Origin: a bacterium
GTDB taxonomy: Bacteria > Patescibacteriota > Microgenomatia > JAADGY01
Direction of reading: 5' to 3'
NCBI GenBank assembly: GCA_027028625.1
Contig: JALVIH010000016.1
Span: forward strand, 1-37,133
DNA length: 37,133 nt
This document shows positions 24,235-31,776 of this stretch, one piece after another. Made by a program: the position numbers and the translations under genes. The stretch's first letter is position 1. Every line of letters begins with the position of its first letter. The notes under the pieces are model-generated. The model made no database searches and was not told the origin of the DNA. It worked only from the letters and a program-made list of their open reading frames with translations.

Positions 24235-24291
24235 CTAGTTCCTAGTTCCTAGCTCCTAGTTCCCATAACTGAGTTCCAAGTTCCAAGTTCC
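24235..24291 (+). repeat. Heptamer arrays, CTAGTTC type (4 + 3 units)
   Basis: CTAGTTC twice, CTAGCTC, CTAGTTC (24235-24262), then GAGTTCC and AAGTTCC twice (24271-24291). The array ends 30 bases before the next gene start. Confidence 0.85.
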
Positions 24292-24306
24292 GATACCTCG
24301 AGAGAA

Positions 24307-24315
24307 TGATAAACT
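24307..24315 (+). promoter_or_regulatory. Extended -10 promoter of the coiled-coil/C39 gene
   Basis: TGA-TAAACT followed by five bases and ATG 24321. No Shine-Dalgarno sequence and no clear -35; leaderless start predicted. Confidence 0.45.
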
Positions 24316-24320
24316 AAAAT

Positions 24321-25565
24321 ATGCGAAGGATCTTCACTTTTTTTCTCATCCTTGGAATTATCTCTTTATCCCTAGCTATCATCTTCCCTCACCATTTCTG
24401 GGCCTATGGTGACCAGACTAAAACAGAAGATATAGAAGAACTCCTCAAACAAAAAGAGGCAGAACAAAAAGAACTCGAAGCTAAGATAGAAGAATATAGT
24501 CGAAAACTAGACCAACTTAGTCGACAACATAAAACTTTATCTGAACAGATTAAGTATTACGATACCCAGATTCAGCTAACCAATTACCGGATAAGGAAAT
24601 TAGAAAAAGAAAAAGAAGTCATTGAGACAACCATCAAGCTTCTTCAAAGTAAAATATCCATTTTGAATACATCTTTAGAAAAAATGAAACTTATCTTAAC
24701 CAATCGCCTTGTCCAAGAATACAAACTGGCCCATCTTTCCAATGCTAGTTTTCTCAGTGGTCAGGATTTTAATTATAAGGTGGCTCTTCAGCTCTACCTT
24801 AAAAGGCTTATCCAATCTGATGAAAAAATGATTAAACAATTATCAACTACTCAAGATACTTTCAATCAAGAAAAAGAAATCAAGGAGAAAAGAAAAAAAC
24901 AGTTAGAAGTAATCACCAAATCTCTTAAAAAACAAAAAATAATCTTGGCTCAACAGCAAATAGAAAAGAAACGACTGCTGGAAATAACTAAGGGTGACGA
25001 GCAACGTTATCAACAACTTCTAGCGCAGGCCAAGGCTCAAATGGCAGCATTGAAAGCCTTCGCGGCTCGCCGCCTAAAGAGTGGCAATGGTCTCTGGACC
25101 AATGTGCCTTCAGGCAAAGACGGCTGGTATTACTCCCAGCGCGATTCCCGTTGGGCTTACTTAGAAATCGGCGACCATTCAGGTGAAAACATTCTCAATG
25201 TCGGCTGTTTAATTACCTCAATAGCTATGGTCCACAAGCGTTATGGGGTAAATATCACTCCAGTTACCATTGCTTCTAACCCCAATTATTTCTTCTCAAC
25301 CACTGCCTATATGCTCTCACCCTGGCCAACATTAGATGGACTAAAAGAAAAACAAATCAGCACTTCTAAGATTAGTACTTACTTAGACCAAAATAAGCCG
25401 GTCATCGTTCACCTTAACCTTGGCGGTGATGGCCACTTTGTCGTTTTAAAGAAAAAGAATGGCCAGGATTATATTATGAACGACCCTTGGTACGGACCAG
25501 ATTTACCTTTCAGCCAGTACTACCACAAATACCAAATTAACAAAGCTGTAGTCTACTATAAGTGA
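24321..25565 (+). CDS. Exported EnvC/PcsB-like coiled-coil protein with C39-like peptidase domain
   Basis: 414 residues. A signal peptide or anchor covers about 1-30. Residues 36-250 are an almost continuous coiled coil of the murein-hydrolase-activator type (KQKEAEQKELEAKIEEY; LLEITKGDEQRYQQLLAQAK), as in EnvC, PcsB and CwlO. Residues 265-414 form a papain-like C39 family domain with the expected catalytic positions: oxyanion Gln273 (YSQRDSRW), Cys296 (NVGCLITSIAMV), His372 (GHFVVL) and Asp388 (NDPW). In Firmicutes PcsB, the same kind of coiled coil carries a CHAP amidase and is gated by FtsEX; an ftsEX pair is encoded at 34892-36431. Cleavage of peptidoglycan cross-links is therefore plausible, while bacteriocin-type processing is the alternative. 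It is coupled to the next gene by a GTGA overlap. Confidence 0.82.
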   Translation: MRRIFTFFLILGIISLSLAIIFPHHFWAYGDQTKTEDIEELLKQKEAEQKELEAKIEEYSRKLDQLSRQHKTLSEQIKYYDTQIQLTNYRIRKLEKEKEVIETTIKLLQSKISILNTSLEKMKLILTNRLVQEYKLAHLSNASFLSGQDFNYKVALQLYLKRLIQSDEKMIKQLSTTQDTFNQEKEIKEKRKKQLEVITKSLKKQKIILAQQQIEKKRLLEITKGDEQRYQQLLAQAKAQMAALKAFAARRLKSGNGLWTNVPSGKDGWYYSQRDSRWAYLEIGDHSGENILNVGCLITSIAMVHKRYGVNITPVTIASNPNYFFSTTAYMLSPWPTLDGLKEKQISTSKISTYLDQNKPVIVHLNLGGDGHFVVLKKKNGQDYIMNDPWYGPDLPFSQYYHKYQINKAVVYYK

Positions 25566-26698
25566 TTCGGTTAATTATTTTCCTCAGCAGTCTATTCCTC
25601 CTTCTCTCTCCACCAACTACTTCAGCCGCCAGCCAACAACTAGAACTAAAGTGGCTACTAGCTAATCCCCCAACTGGTGAAAAAGAGAAAGTTTCTTTAT
25701 TTAATCCCACAGACTCAGTAATAGACCTAAGTAGTTGGCAAGTCGACGATATTGAAGGCGGTTCTTCTCCTCTAAATCTCCAGGGTCAAATTGCTTCACA
25801 TAGTAGCTACTTAATTGAAGTTCCCTCAGCTATGTTCAATAACTCCGGTGACAGCCTTCGCCTTCTCCACAACACAGAGGTCGTCGAGGAAACTACCTAC
25901 CCTTCATCTCCAAAGTGTGAGTACTGGGTTAAAGACCAACTCGGCCAATGGTGCTTCCAAACTCAACTTCCAACTAGCTCCTTCAACTGCCCTCAACCTA
26001 CTCCCACCCCAACTCCCACTCCTACCCCTTTACCTACTCCTTTTATCTATCCTCCAACTAAGTGTTACTCTCTTACAATAACCAAGGTTAATCCCGCTCC
26101 CTTAAGTGGAGATAAAGAAAAGATAAAAATCTTTAATCCTCATAACTTTTCCTTTTCTCTAGAGGACTATCAGCTTGATGATCAAAAAGATGGCGGCGCT
26201 TCACCTATTAACTTGGAAGGGGGTATCTCCCCTAATGAAGAAAAAGAGATTATTCTCTCTCAAGGGATGTGGAATAACAACGGAGACGAAGTTCGCTTAA
26301 CTTGCCATTCCCAACTTATCGACGGATTTTCCTACCCTAAAATAACCAGAGGAGAAATCATCATTCGAGATAAAAATAATCAACTCTGTTTCCAAGATTA
26401 CAATTATTGGCAAGTGCCCCAAAAGTATCTAGACTGTAACCAATCCAATAACGATAATCTTGTTTCCCTTAACTTAGCAAAACATTTTTCTTCCAGGTCA
26501 AGATCTAAACGTAAATCAGAAAAAAACTTTTCTTTTGGTTCATTTTCAGAAATGGCCATCCACCAAAGCTGGCAAGACAAAAGAAAAATGACCCCTCCCC
26601 TCCAAACCTCAACTTTCCTCCCCCCTACTCCATTTCTAACTTTCTCTTCCTCTTTTAGTTTTCTCTTCCTTCTTACTAGAGTTAAAAGAAGGAATTAG
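25562..26698 (+). CDS. Exported protein with two lamin-tail domains and C-terminal sorting-like tail
   Basis: 378 residues, starting with GTG in a GTGA overlap with the upstream stop. Signal peptide about 1-22. Two lamin-tail-like domains are recognisable by paired motifs: KEKVSLFNPTDSVIDLSSW and NNSGDSLRLLHN (first, about 30-120), KEKIKIFNPHNFSFSLEDY and WNNNGDEVRLTC (second, about 175-270). They are joined by a Pro-Thr linker near 146-160. The C-terminus has LPPTP (353-357), a short hydrophobic segment and the basic tail RVKRRN, the layout of a cell-wall sorting signal although LPPTP is not the LPXTG consensus. Lamin-tail domains occur in surface and DNA/glycan-associated secreted proteins of bacteria. 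It probably acts outside the cell with the upstream coiled-coil protein. Confidence 0.75.
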   Translation: MIRLIIFLSSLFLLLSPPTTSAASQQLELKWLLANPPTGEKEKVSLFNPTDSVIDLSSWQVDDIEGGSSPLNLQGQIASHSSYLIEVPSAMFNNSGDSLRLLHNTEVVEETTYPSSPKCEYWVKDQLGQWCFQTQLPTSSFNCPQPTPTPTPTPTPLPTPFIYPPTKCYSLTITKVNPAPLSGDKEKIKIFNPHNFSFSLEDYQLDDQKDGGASPINLEGGISPNEEKEIILSQGMWNNNGDEVRLTCHSQLIDGFSYPKITRGEIIIRDKNNQLCFQDYNYWQVPQKYLDCNQSNNDNLVSLNLAKHFSSRSRSKRKSEKNFSFGSFSEMAIHQSWQDKRKMTPPLQTSTFLPPTPFLTFSSSFSFLFLLTRVKRRN

Positions 26699-26729
26699 GT
26701 TAAAACATAACCAATTATCAAATAAAATA

Positions 26730-26757
26730 GAACTTAGAACTTGGAGCTTGGAGTTTA
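26730..26757 (+). repeat. Heptamer array, GAACTTA type (4 units)
   Basis: Units GAACTTA, GAACTTG, GAGCTTG, GAGTTTA in register. Left-hand array of the gap 26699-27296; preceded by CCAATTATCAAA, which also precedes the array before aspS (19755-19766). Confidence 0.8.
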
Positions 26758-26769
26758 GTTAACTAACGA

Positions 26770-26921
26770 GTCATTCTGAGCCCCGCAAAGCCCCCCTTCG
26801 GTGGAATAAATCCACCTTCGGTAGAGGTAAAAATCTAGCCGAAGGCGCATGAGTGTCTACTTAAGCTTGGATGCCAGCAACTTTGCGCTTTGCTAGATTC
26901 TTCACATTCGTTCAGAATGAC
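26770..26921 (+). repeat. Nested palindromic element, copy C
   Basis: 152 bases from GTCATTCTGA to TCAGAATGAC, a perfect ten-base terminal inverted repeat. Core ATCTAGCCGAAGGCGCATGAG on the left, TTTGCGCTTTGCTAGATTC on the right. The left arm holds a GGTGG-AATAAAT-CCACC hairpin. The right 25 bases are identical to those of copy A. Confidence 0.87.
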
Positions 26922-26999
26922 CTCGAGAGGAGGTTATCTTTTCTCCTTTCGGGTGAGCCGCCAGGCGAAGGGAAGGCCCCCCTTCGGTAGGGGCAGGCA
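26922..26999 (+). repeat. Partial element remnant beside copy C
   Basis: GC-rich sequence with CCTCGAGAGG, a GCCAGGCGAAGGGAAGG stretch and the same CCCCCCTTCGGTAGGGG hairpin found in copies A and D. It lacks the CTAGAT core and the terminal repeats. Probably the truncated arm of a second copy. Confidence 0.5.
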
Positions 27000-27030
27000 A
27001 TATTCAAATCCCAATGACCAAAAAAAGATA

Positions 27031-27058
27031 GAACTTGGATCTCGGAACTTAGAACTTA
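27031..27058 (+). repeat. Heptamer array, GAACTTA type (4 units)
   Basis: Units GAACTTG, GATCTCG, GAACTTA, GAACTTA. It is followed by a pyrimidine-rich stretch (27061-27120) and GGATTTG/GGATTTC/GGATTTA-like units at 27126-27160. Confidence 0.7.
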
Positions 27059-27193
27059 GAATAATTTTTTTCCTTTATACCCTTTATATACTTTGTCTCC
27101 TTGTCTCTTTGTCACTTTCTTTTTTAGGATTTGTTTGGAACTTAGGATTTCGGATTTAGTATTTTTTTAGTTTAGTTCCTCTAACTTAACTCC

Positions 27194-27227
27194 TAGTTCC
27201 TAGTTCCATTTGTATCCTTGGAATTTG
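27194..27227 (+). repeat. 34-base dispersed repeat, partner of 19763-19796
   Basis: Exact reverse complement of 19763-19796. It contains two CTAGTTC-type units followed by ATTTGTATCCTTGGAATTTG. Further CTAGTTC/AAGTTCT-type units follow to about 27290, up to the 3' end of the permease gene. Confidence 0.9.
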
Positions 27228-27296
27228 GAATTTGTTATTTCTTACCGAGCTCTAAGTTTCAAGTTCTAAGTTCCGACCTCCTAGTTCCAATAATGT

Positions 27297-28511
27297 TTAT
27301 TCGTACCTTAACGCCTCTATGGGGTTAAGATTGGCTGCTTTACGAGCTGGAGCCACCCCAAAGACTACTCCTACCAAGAAGGAAACTCCAAAGGATAAGA
27401 GGATTTCTTTTATCCCCACTGAAGTAGGTATAAAAGAAGTTAAAAGTAAAGACCCCAACCAACCCACTAAAAACCCAAGCAGTCCGCCTAATAAACTAAG
27501 AACCGCTGCCTCGACTAAAAACTGGATGAGGATATCCTTTTTAGTAGCTCCTAAGGCCTTGCGCAAACCTATTTCATGGGTCCGTTCTGTTACACTGACT
27601 AACATTATATTCATAATTCCCACTCCGCCAACTATCAAAGAAATAGCCGCAATCCCTGACAAAACCAAGGATAAAAGACCAAGAATATCCTTAATAGAGG
27701 ATTCCAGTTCCTTCTGGCTAAGAATAGTAAAGTCATCGGTAGTCAGCGACTGTTGAACCAAAAGGGTAGTAGCCTCTTTTTTAAAGCTTTCAAAAGAGCT
27801 GCCTTTCCTTAGTTTTATGAGAATACTCATAACTCGAGCATTAGGAAAGAGATTAGTGATTACGCTTTGGGGAATATAAACATAGTCATCAAAATCCGGA
27901 CCACCAAAACTGGAACCAACCGCTTGGAGAACTCCGACTACCTTAAACTTAGCCGAAGCCACTAAAATAGTCTTGCCTAAAGGGTTTTCACCTGGCCGAA
28001 AAAGATGGGTGTAAACATTGTAACCAATAACCGCCACCCTCTGTCCATTTACATCAGCAGCTTTTGTCCAGGGTTGACCATAGAGAAAATCTGTACTCCG
28101 AATCTGGAAATATTGATGCTTAACACCACTTAAGGTAATATCATACTCTTCCTTTCCTCTTTTGGCTTTAGAAGTGGTGGCGATAACTGAGGTAGCTTTT
28201 TCTACTTGAGGAAGATGTTGCAGTAACTTATCATAGCTGGCTTTAAGAGGCTTAGCAAAAAATAACTTCCGCTCCGAACTCATCGTCATTTTGCCCCCAG
28301 AAGTTGTTAGTTTACCAGGAAGAACAAAGACCAGATCAGAACCAAGCTTTTGAAACTGGCCAACCAGATAATTTTGAAAACCATTACCCAAAGCCATAAG
28401 TAAAATAACCGCTGCTACTCCAATGAGAATGCCCAGGGTCGTCAAAAATGTCCGCAGTTTATGGTTAACGATAGCCGCCCAAACAGTATAAAACAAATCA
28501 AGCCAGTCCAT
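27297..28511 (-). CDS. MacB-type ABC transporter permease
   Basis: 404 residues with the MacB/FtsX layout: TM1 after a short N-terminus (TTLGILIGVAAVILLMALG), a large extracytoplasmic MacB-PCD domain of about 230 residues, then three C-terminal helices with the family signatures GGVGIMNIMLVSVTERTHEIGLRKALGATK and APARKAANLNPIEALRYE. It works as a mechanotransmission or export permease with the ATPase encoded immediately upstream (one-base gap) and the adaptor before that. Unlike Gram-negative MacB the ATPase is a separate polypeptide. The substrate (peptide, lipid or drug) is unknown. Confidence 0.93.
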   Translation of the reverse strand: MDWLDLFYTVWAAIVNHKLRTFLTTLGILIGVAAVILLMALGNGFQNYLVGQFQKLGSDLVFVLPGKLTTSGGKMTMSSERKLFFAKPLKASYDKLLQHLPQVEKATSVIATTSKAKRGKEEYDITLSGVKHQYFQIRSTDFLYGQPWTKAADVNGQRVAVIGYNVYTHLFRPGENPLGKTILVASAKFKVVGVLQAVGSSFGGPDFDDYVYIPQSVITNLFPNARVMSILIKLRKGSSFESFKKEATTLLVQQSLTTDDFTILSQKELESSIKDILGLLSLVLSGIAAISLIVGGVGIMNIMLVSVTERTHEIGLRKALGATKKDILIQFLVEAAVLSLLGGLLGFLVGWLGSLLLTSFIPTSVGIKEILLSFGVSFLVGVVFGVAPARKAANLNPIEALRYE

Positions 28512-28512
28512 T

Positions 28513-29223
28513 TTACTTCCCTCGCTGATAACTAACTTTTATAATCTTGCCGTCCTTAAGATGAATATGTTTATGGGCTATCTTGGCAACATTCAAATCA
28601 TGAGTAACCAAAACTATAGTGTGTCCTTGCTGATGGAGTTTGATAAATAAATCTAGGACTTGTTGGCCGGAAACTGAATCCAGGTTTCCAGTCGGCTCAT
28701 CAGCCAAAATAATAGCTGGCTTGTTAACTAAGGCCCGAGCAATAGCCACCCGTTGCTGCTGGCCACCAGATAATTGGTTGGGGTGATGATTTAAGCGATG
28801 ACCAAGACCAACTTTTTTTAATAACTCAACAGCTCGCTCTCGCCGTTCAGCCAAAGGAACTCCAGCATAAATCAAAGGCAGAGCAACGTTATCTACAGCT
28901 GAGAGATAGTTCAAAAGAAAAAACTGCTGAAAGACGAAACCAATTTCCTTATTCCTCAACCTAGCTAACTGGTCATCTGACAAGCGATTGGCTTGGGACC
29001 CATTAATTATTACCTTTCCCCGGCTGGGTACATCTAAAAGCCCCATAATATGCATAAGGGTTGACTTGCCAGACCCTGACGGGCCAATCACTGCCAGAAA
29101 ATCTCCTCGACGAATAGTTAGGTCTATCCCTTTTAAAACAGGATACTCTCCTCCAGCAAGGTAATAACTTTTAAAAACTTTTTCTAAACGAAGGACAACT
29201 TGTTTTTTATTCGACGATGACAT
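28513..29223 (-). CDS. LolD/MacB-type ABC transporter ATPase
   Basis: 236 residues from ATG 29221-29223 (a GTG one codon earlier is possible). Walker [11 protein letters not shown]-loop FQQFFLL, ABC signature [15 protein letters not shown], Walker [14 protein letters not shown] and H-loop LVTHD are all intact, and the sequence has the [14 protein letters not shown] loop typical of the LolD/MacB group. It drives the MacB-type permease. The start overlaps the membrane-fusion gene by 17 bases, so the three export genes form one translationally coupled block. Confidence 0.95.
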   Translation of the reverse strand: MSSSNKKQVVLRLEKVFKSYYLAGGEYPVLKGIDLTIRRGDFLAVIGPSGSGKSTLMHIMGLLDVPSRGKVIINGSQANRLSDDQLARLRNKEIGFVFQQFFLLNYLSAVDNVALPLIYAGVPLAERRERAVELLKKVGLGHRLNHHPNQLSGGQQQRVAIARALVNKPAIILADEPTGNLDSVSGQQVLDLFIKLHQQGHTIVLVTHDLNVAKIAHKHIHLKDGKIIKVSYQRGK

Positions 29224-30214
29224 CACCTGGTTTTAATCCTTGAGTAACTTCTACCTCTTCATCAGATTCTAAACCTACCTGGATAAAGTGTTTTTCCTTC
29301 TTTTTCCCTTTTTTAAGCCAAACATAACTTCGACCATTTTCATAGTTAAGATATTCTTCGGGGATAACCAAAACATTGTCTTTTTCAGCCAACTTCAGAT
29401 GGGCCTGGCCGTTCAAACCTGACCTGAGAGAAAAATCTCTAGGCAATTGGTCAAAAACAATCTTAGCCAAGTAAACCATACTCCCACTTTTTCCTTTAGT
29501 CGGCTGGTAACTAATGTACTTTACTTTACCAGAGAGGGTAGATTGAGGATAGGCATCCAGACTTATTTCTACCTTCTGCCCTACCTTCACTTTAGATAGG
29601 TCAAGCTCATCTACCTCAGCTTCAAAGAAGGCTGAATGGGGATCTACTAGACGGAAAGTTGCCTGGCTGGGAGTGATATTTACCCCAGCTTGAGGCAGAG
29701 TCAAGGCATCAATTACTCCAGAAAATGGGGCTTTAATTACTGCCAACTGCCAAGCTAGGTGTTCCAACTCAACATTAAGAACAGCATTATCTAGATTCTT
29801 CTGACTCCTCTCTAGAATTCTTTTAATTCTCGGAGTTTTATCTAAAATATCTCGATACTCATCTTGGGTATCTTCAAAGTCTAAACGCGTATTGTAATAA
29901 TTATTAAGGGCTTTCTTAAGCTGTCTGTAGAGTTGCCGCCGATCAAGTGAGGCAATCGCTTGGCCCTTCCTAACCGAGCTGCCAGCTTTAACTCCAACCC
30001 AACTGAGAAGCCCGCTAGTTTGAAAGCGTAGATTAGCCTCCTTTTCAAAATCCACTACACCTGCTAAGTCGAGTGTAGAGATCACTCTACCTTTCTTAAC
30101 AGTGTAAGTAGACAAGGTTTTTTTCTTTTTAGCTACAGTTCTCCCCTTAAACCACCAACCTAAACCGATAATCAAAAGTAAAAAAAATACTCCTAAGAAT
30201 AATTTTCTTTTCAT
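29207..30214 (-). CDS. MacA/HlyD-type membrane-fusion (periplasmic adaptor) protein
   Basis: 335 residues. One N-terminal membrane helix (LFLGVFFLLLIIGLGWWF), a split biotinyl-lipoyl domain (first half LAGVVDFEKEANLRFQTSG, second half VIKAPFSGVIDAL), a short alpha-hairpin between them and beta-barrel domains after. The C-terminus [10 protein letters not shown] is typical of MacA-like adaptors. An AAGGAG six bases before ATG gives it a good Shine-Dalgarno sequence, and the ATG overlaps the CCA-enzyme homologue stop (ATGA). In a bacterium with one membrane this would be an extracytoplasmic extension of the MacB-like permease. Confidence 0.9.
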   Translation of the reverse strand: MKRKLFLGVFFLLLIIGLGWWFKGRTVAKKKKTLSTYTVKKGRVISTLDLAGVVDFEKEANLRFQTSGLLSWVGVKAGSSVRKGQAIASLDRRQLYRQLKKALNNYYNTRLDFEDTQDEYRDILDKTPRIKRILERSQKNLDNAVLNVELEHLAWQLAVIKAPFSGVIDALTLPQAGVNITPSQATFRLVDPHSAFFEAEVDELDLSKVKVGQKVEISLDAYPQSTLSGKVKYISYQPTKGKSGSMVYLAKIVFDQLPRDFSLRSGLNGQAHLKLAEKDNVLVIPEEYLNYENGRSYVWLKKGKKKEKHFIQVGLESDEEVEVTQGLKPGDVIVE

Positions 30215-31758
30215 TTTTTCTCCTTTTTAACCTCTTTCTTTAAATAAGCAAGCAAGGCTGGCCGTTCATTAGGCAATTGATGATCAATAACCTTCTTAAA
30301 AATTTCTTCTAGTATTTTACCAACCTCTGGTGAGGGTGGCAAATTAAGGATCTCCATCACATCATGGCCAGTTATTTTTAAATCAGTAATCTCGAAGGGT
30401 TGTTTTTGAACTTCAGTCAACCGGCGGATAAATTTTTCCATCCGCCAGGAGACAGCTTTTTTTACTCCACTGCCTAAACGGTCTCCTACTCGGAGGGCAA
30501 GCATAGCTGGGATATTTTCTTTTCCAACTCGGCGGATAAAGCGGCGAAGGGCTTTATCAGACAAATTCTCATCAACAGTAAATTGATGCCAACGAACGAG
30601 ACGAAAAAGCTTGTCAGCTGAATGTTTATCGAGATGCCATCTCTCAGCTAACTCCCGAGCTAGTCGGCTACTAACTACCTCGTGGTTATAAAAAATTCCC
30701 CCTTGTCGAGGATCGTTTTCATAACCACAATAGGGGCATTTAAATTTAGGTTTTTGCCAATCCACCGGAAATCTTTTTCCACAAGAAGTACAGATAATAG
30801 CCCAAGTATCGGCCTTACCTAGATCATGCATCAAAGCTGCTAGTCGGGTTATGGGGTCGTTGTCTGGACAGTACTTCATACTTAATAAAGAATGTTCCCA
30901 AAGATCATATTTGTGGTGCTTGGACAAGATAACATTTTTAGCTTTCAAAAGCTCTGGTAAAACAAAGGGGAGTAAATCCAATTCATCTAAGAGGCGAAAA
31001 CCATAATCTGGCTCTTCAGAGGAAAGAATCTTAAAAACTTCATCTCGAATCCTCTCAGCTGAGATATGCCTCAGGAGTTGGCTTTTAGCTTTTATCGCTT
31101 TTCGAGTATTTTCTTCTATTTTAAAACCTAGTTGAGTAGCAAAACGAACTGCTCTTAATAAACGAAGGGCATCTTCAGAAAATCTTTTATCAGGGTCACC
31201 AATAGCTCTAATTATCTTCTTTTGAATATCCTTTATCCCCGAGAAAAGATCAATAAAAGTCAAACTTTCCCTCAGGGAAAGAGGATCTAATTTAGCGGGA
31301 GCTTTGTTCTTAAACCATCCCCAAGCTAAAGCGTTAATAGTAAAGTCACGGCGCTTTAAATCCTCTTCAATTTTCTCTCCCCAAACAACTTTATCTGGTC
31401 GCCGCTTATCCGAGTAACCAAACTCAGACCGGTAGGTAGTAATCTCAACCACCCAAACCGGCTTTCCTTCCTGTTTCTCCAAAGTATACTTTCCTTCCTC
31501 TTTCTTCCAGATAGGCACTCCTACCATTCCAAAGGGATTTGTGTAGAAACTCTCAGGAAAAAGCGACTGAATCTTCTCCGGCTTAGCGGAGGTTGTTAAA
31601 TCAAAGTTCCCTCCTAACTCACGGCCTAGAATGAGATTTCTAATTACTCCCCCCACCAAGAAAATATCCTCTCCTTCATCATTGACTTTCTTCATCACTT
31701 GCCAAATAATGGGAGGAATTTTTTCCACTTTAAGGGAGGTTGCTATCAGAGAAGACAT
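30211..31758 (-). CDS. CCA-adding enzyme / poly(A) polymerase homologue with HD domain and zinc ribbon
   Basis: 515 residues. The nucleotidyltransferase head starts FLVGGVIRNLILG (about 33-45) and continues GGNFDLTTSAKPEKI; class II CCA enzymes normally have GG-x-VRD and D-x-D here, so Asn41 and Asn51 replace two conserved acidic residues while Asp53 is kept. Motif B (EEDLKRRDFTINALAW) and the EDALRLLRAVRFA motif are intact. The HD domain (His311-Asp312) is interrupted by a four-cysteine zinc ribbon: Cys323, Cys326, Cys341, Cys344. tRNA-Cys in this window lacks encoded CCA, so an active CCA enzyme is required somewhere. The gene has an extended -10 promoter nine bases before ATG and leads the MacAB-type operon. 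Confidence 0.85.
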   Translation of the reverse strand: MSSLIATSLKVEKIPPIIWQVMKKVNDEGEDIFLVGGVIRNLILGRELGGNFDLTTSAKPEKIQSLFPESFYTNPFGMVGVPIWKKEEGKYTLEKQEGKPVWVVEITTYRSEFGYSDKRRPDKVVWGEKIEEDLKRRDFTINALAWGWFKNKAPAKLDPLSLRESLTFIDLFSGIKDIQKKIIRAIGDPDKRFSEDALRLLRAVRFATQLGFKIEENTRKAIKAKSQLLRHISAERIRDEVFKILSSEEPDYGFRLLDELDLLPFVLPELLKAKNVILSKHHKYDLWEHSLLSMKYCPDNDPITRLAALMHDLGKADTWAIICTSCGKRFPVDWQKPKFKCPYCGYENDPRQGGIFYNHEVVSSRLARELAERWHLDKHSADKLFRLVRWHQFTVDENLSDKALRRFIRRVGKENIPAMLALRVGDRLGSGVKKAVSWRMEKFIRRLTEVQKQPFEITDLKITGHDVMEILNLPPSPEVGKILEEIFKKVIDHQLPNERPALLAYLKKEVKKEKK

Positions 31759-31760
31759 AG

Positions 31761-31776
31761 TGATATGATTATAGCA
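31761..31776. promoter_or_regulatory. Interlocked divergent extended -10 promoters of cca-like gene and recJ
   Basis: Plus strand: TGA-TATGAT (31761-31769), six bases, ATG of recJ at 31776. Minus strand: TGC-TATAAT (31776-31768), nine bases, ATG of the CCA-enzyme homologue at 31758. The two -10 boxes share two bases and only 17 bases separate the two start codons. Both transcripts would be leaderless or nearly so, with no Shine-Dalgarno sequences. Confidence 0.7.

Noticed and set aside
24235-24291. CRISPR array
   Set aside because: The repeat units are seven bases with no spacers of regular length, and no cas genes are present.
26890-27159. Plus-strand open frame of 89 codons
   Set aside because: It runs through element C, its remnant and a heptamer array; the composition is that of the repeats and no start signal precedes it.
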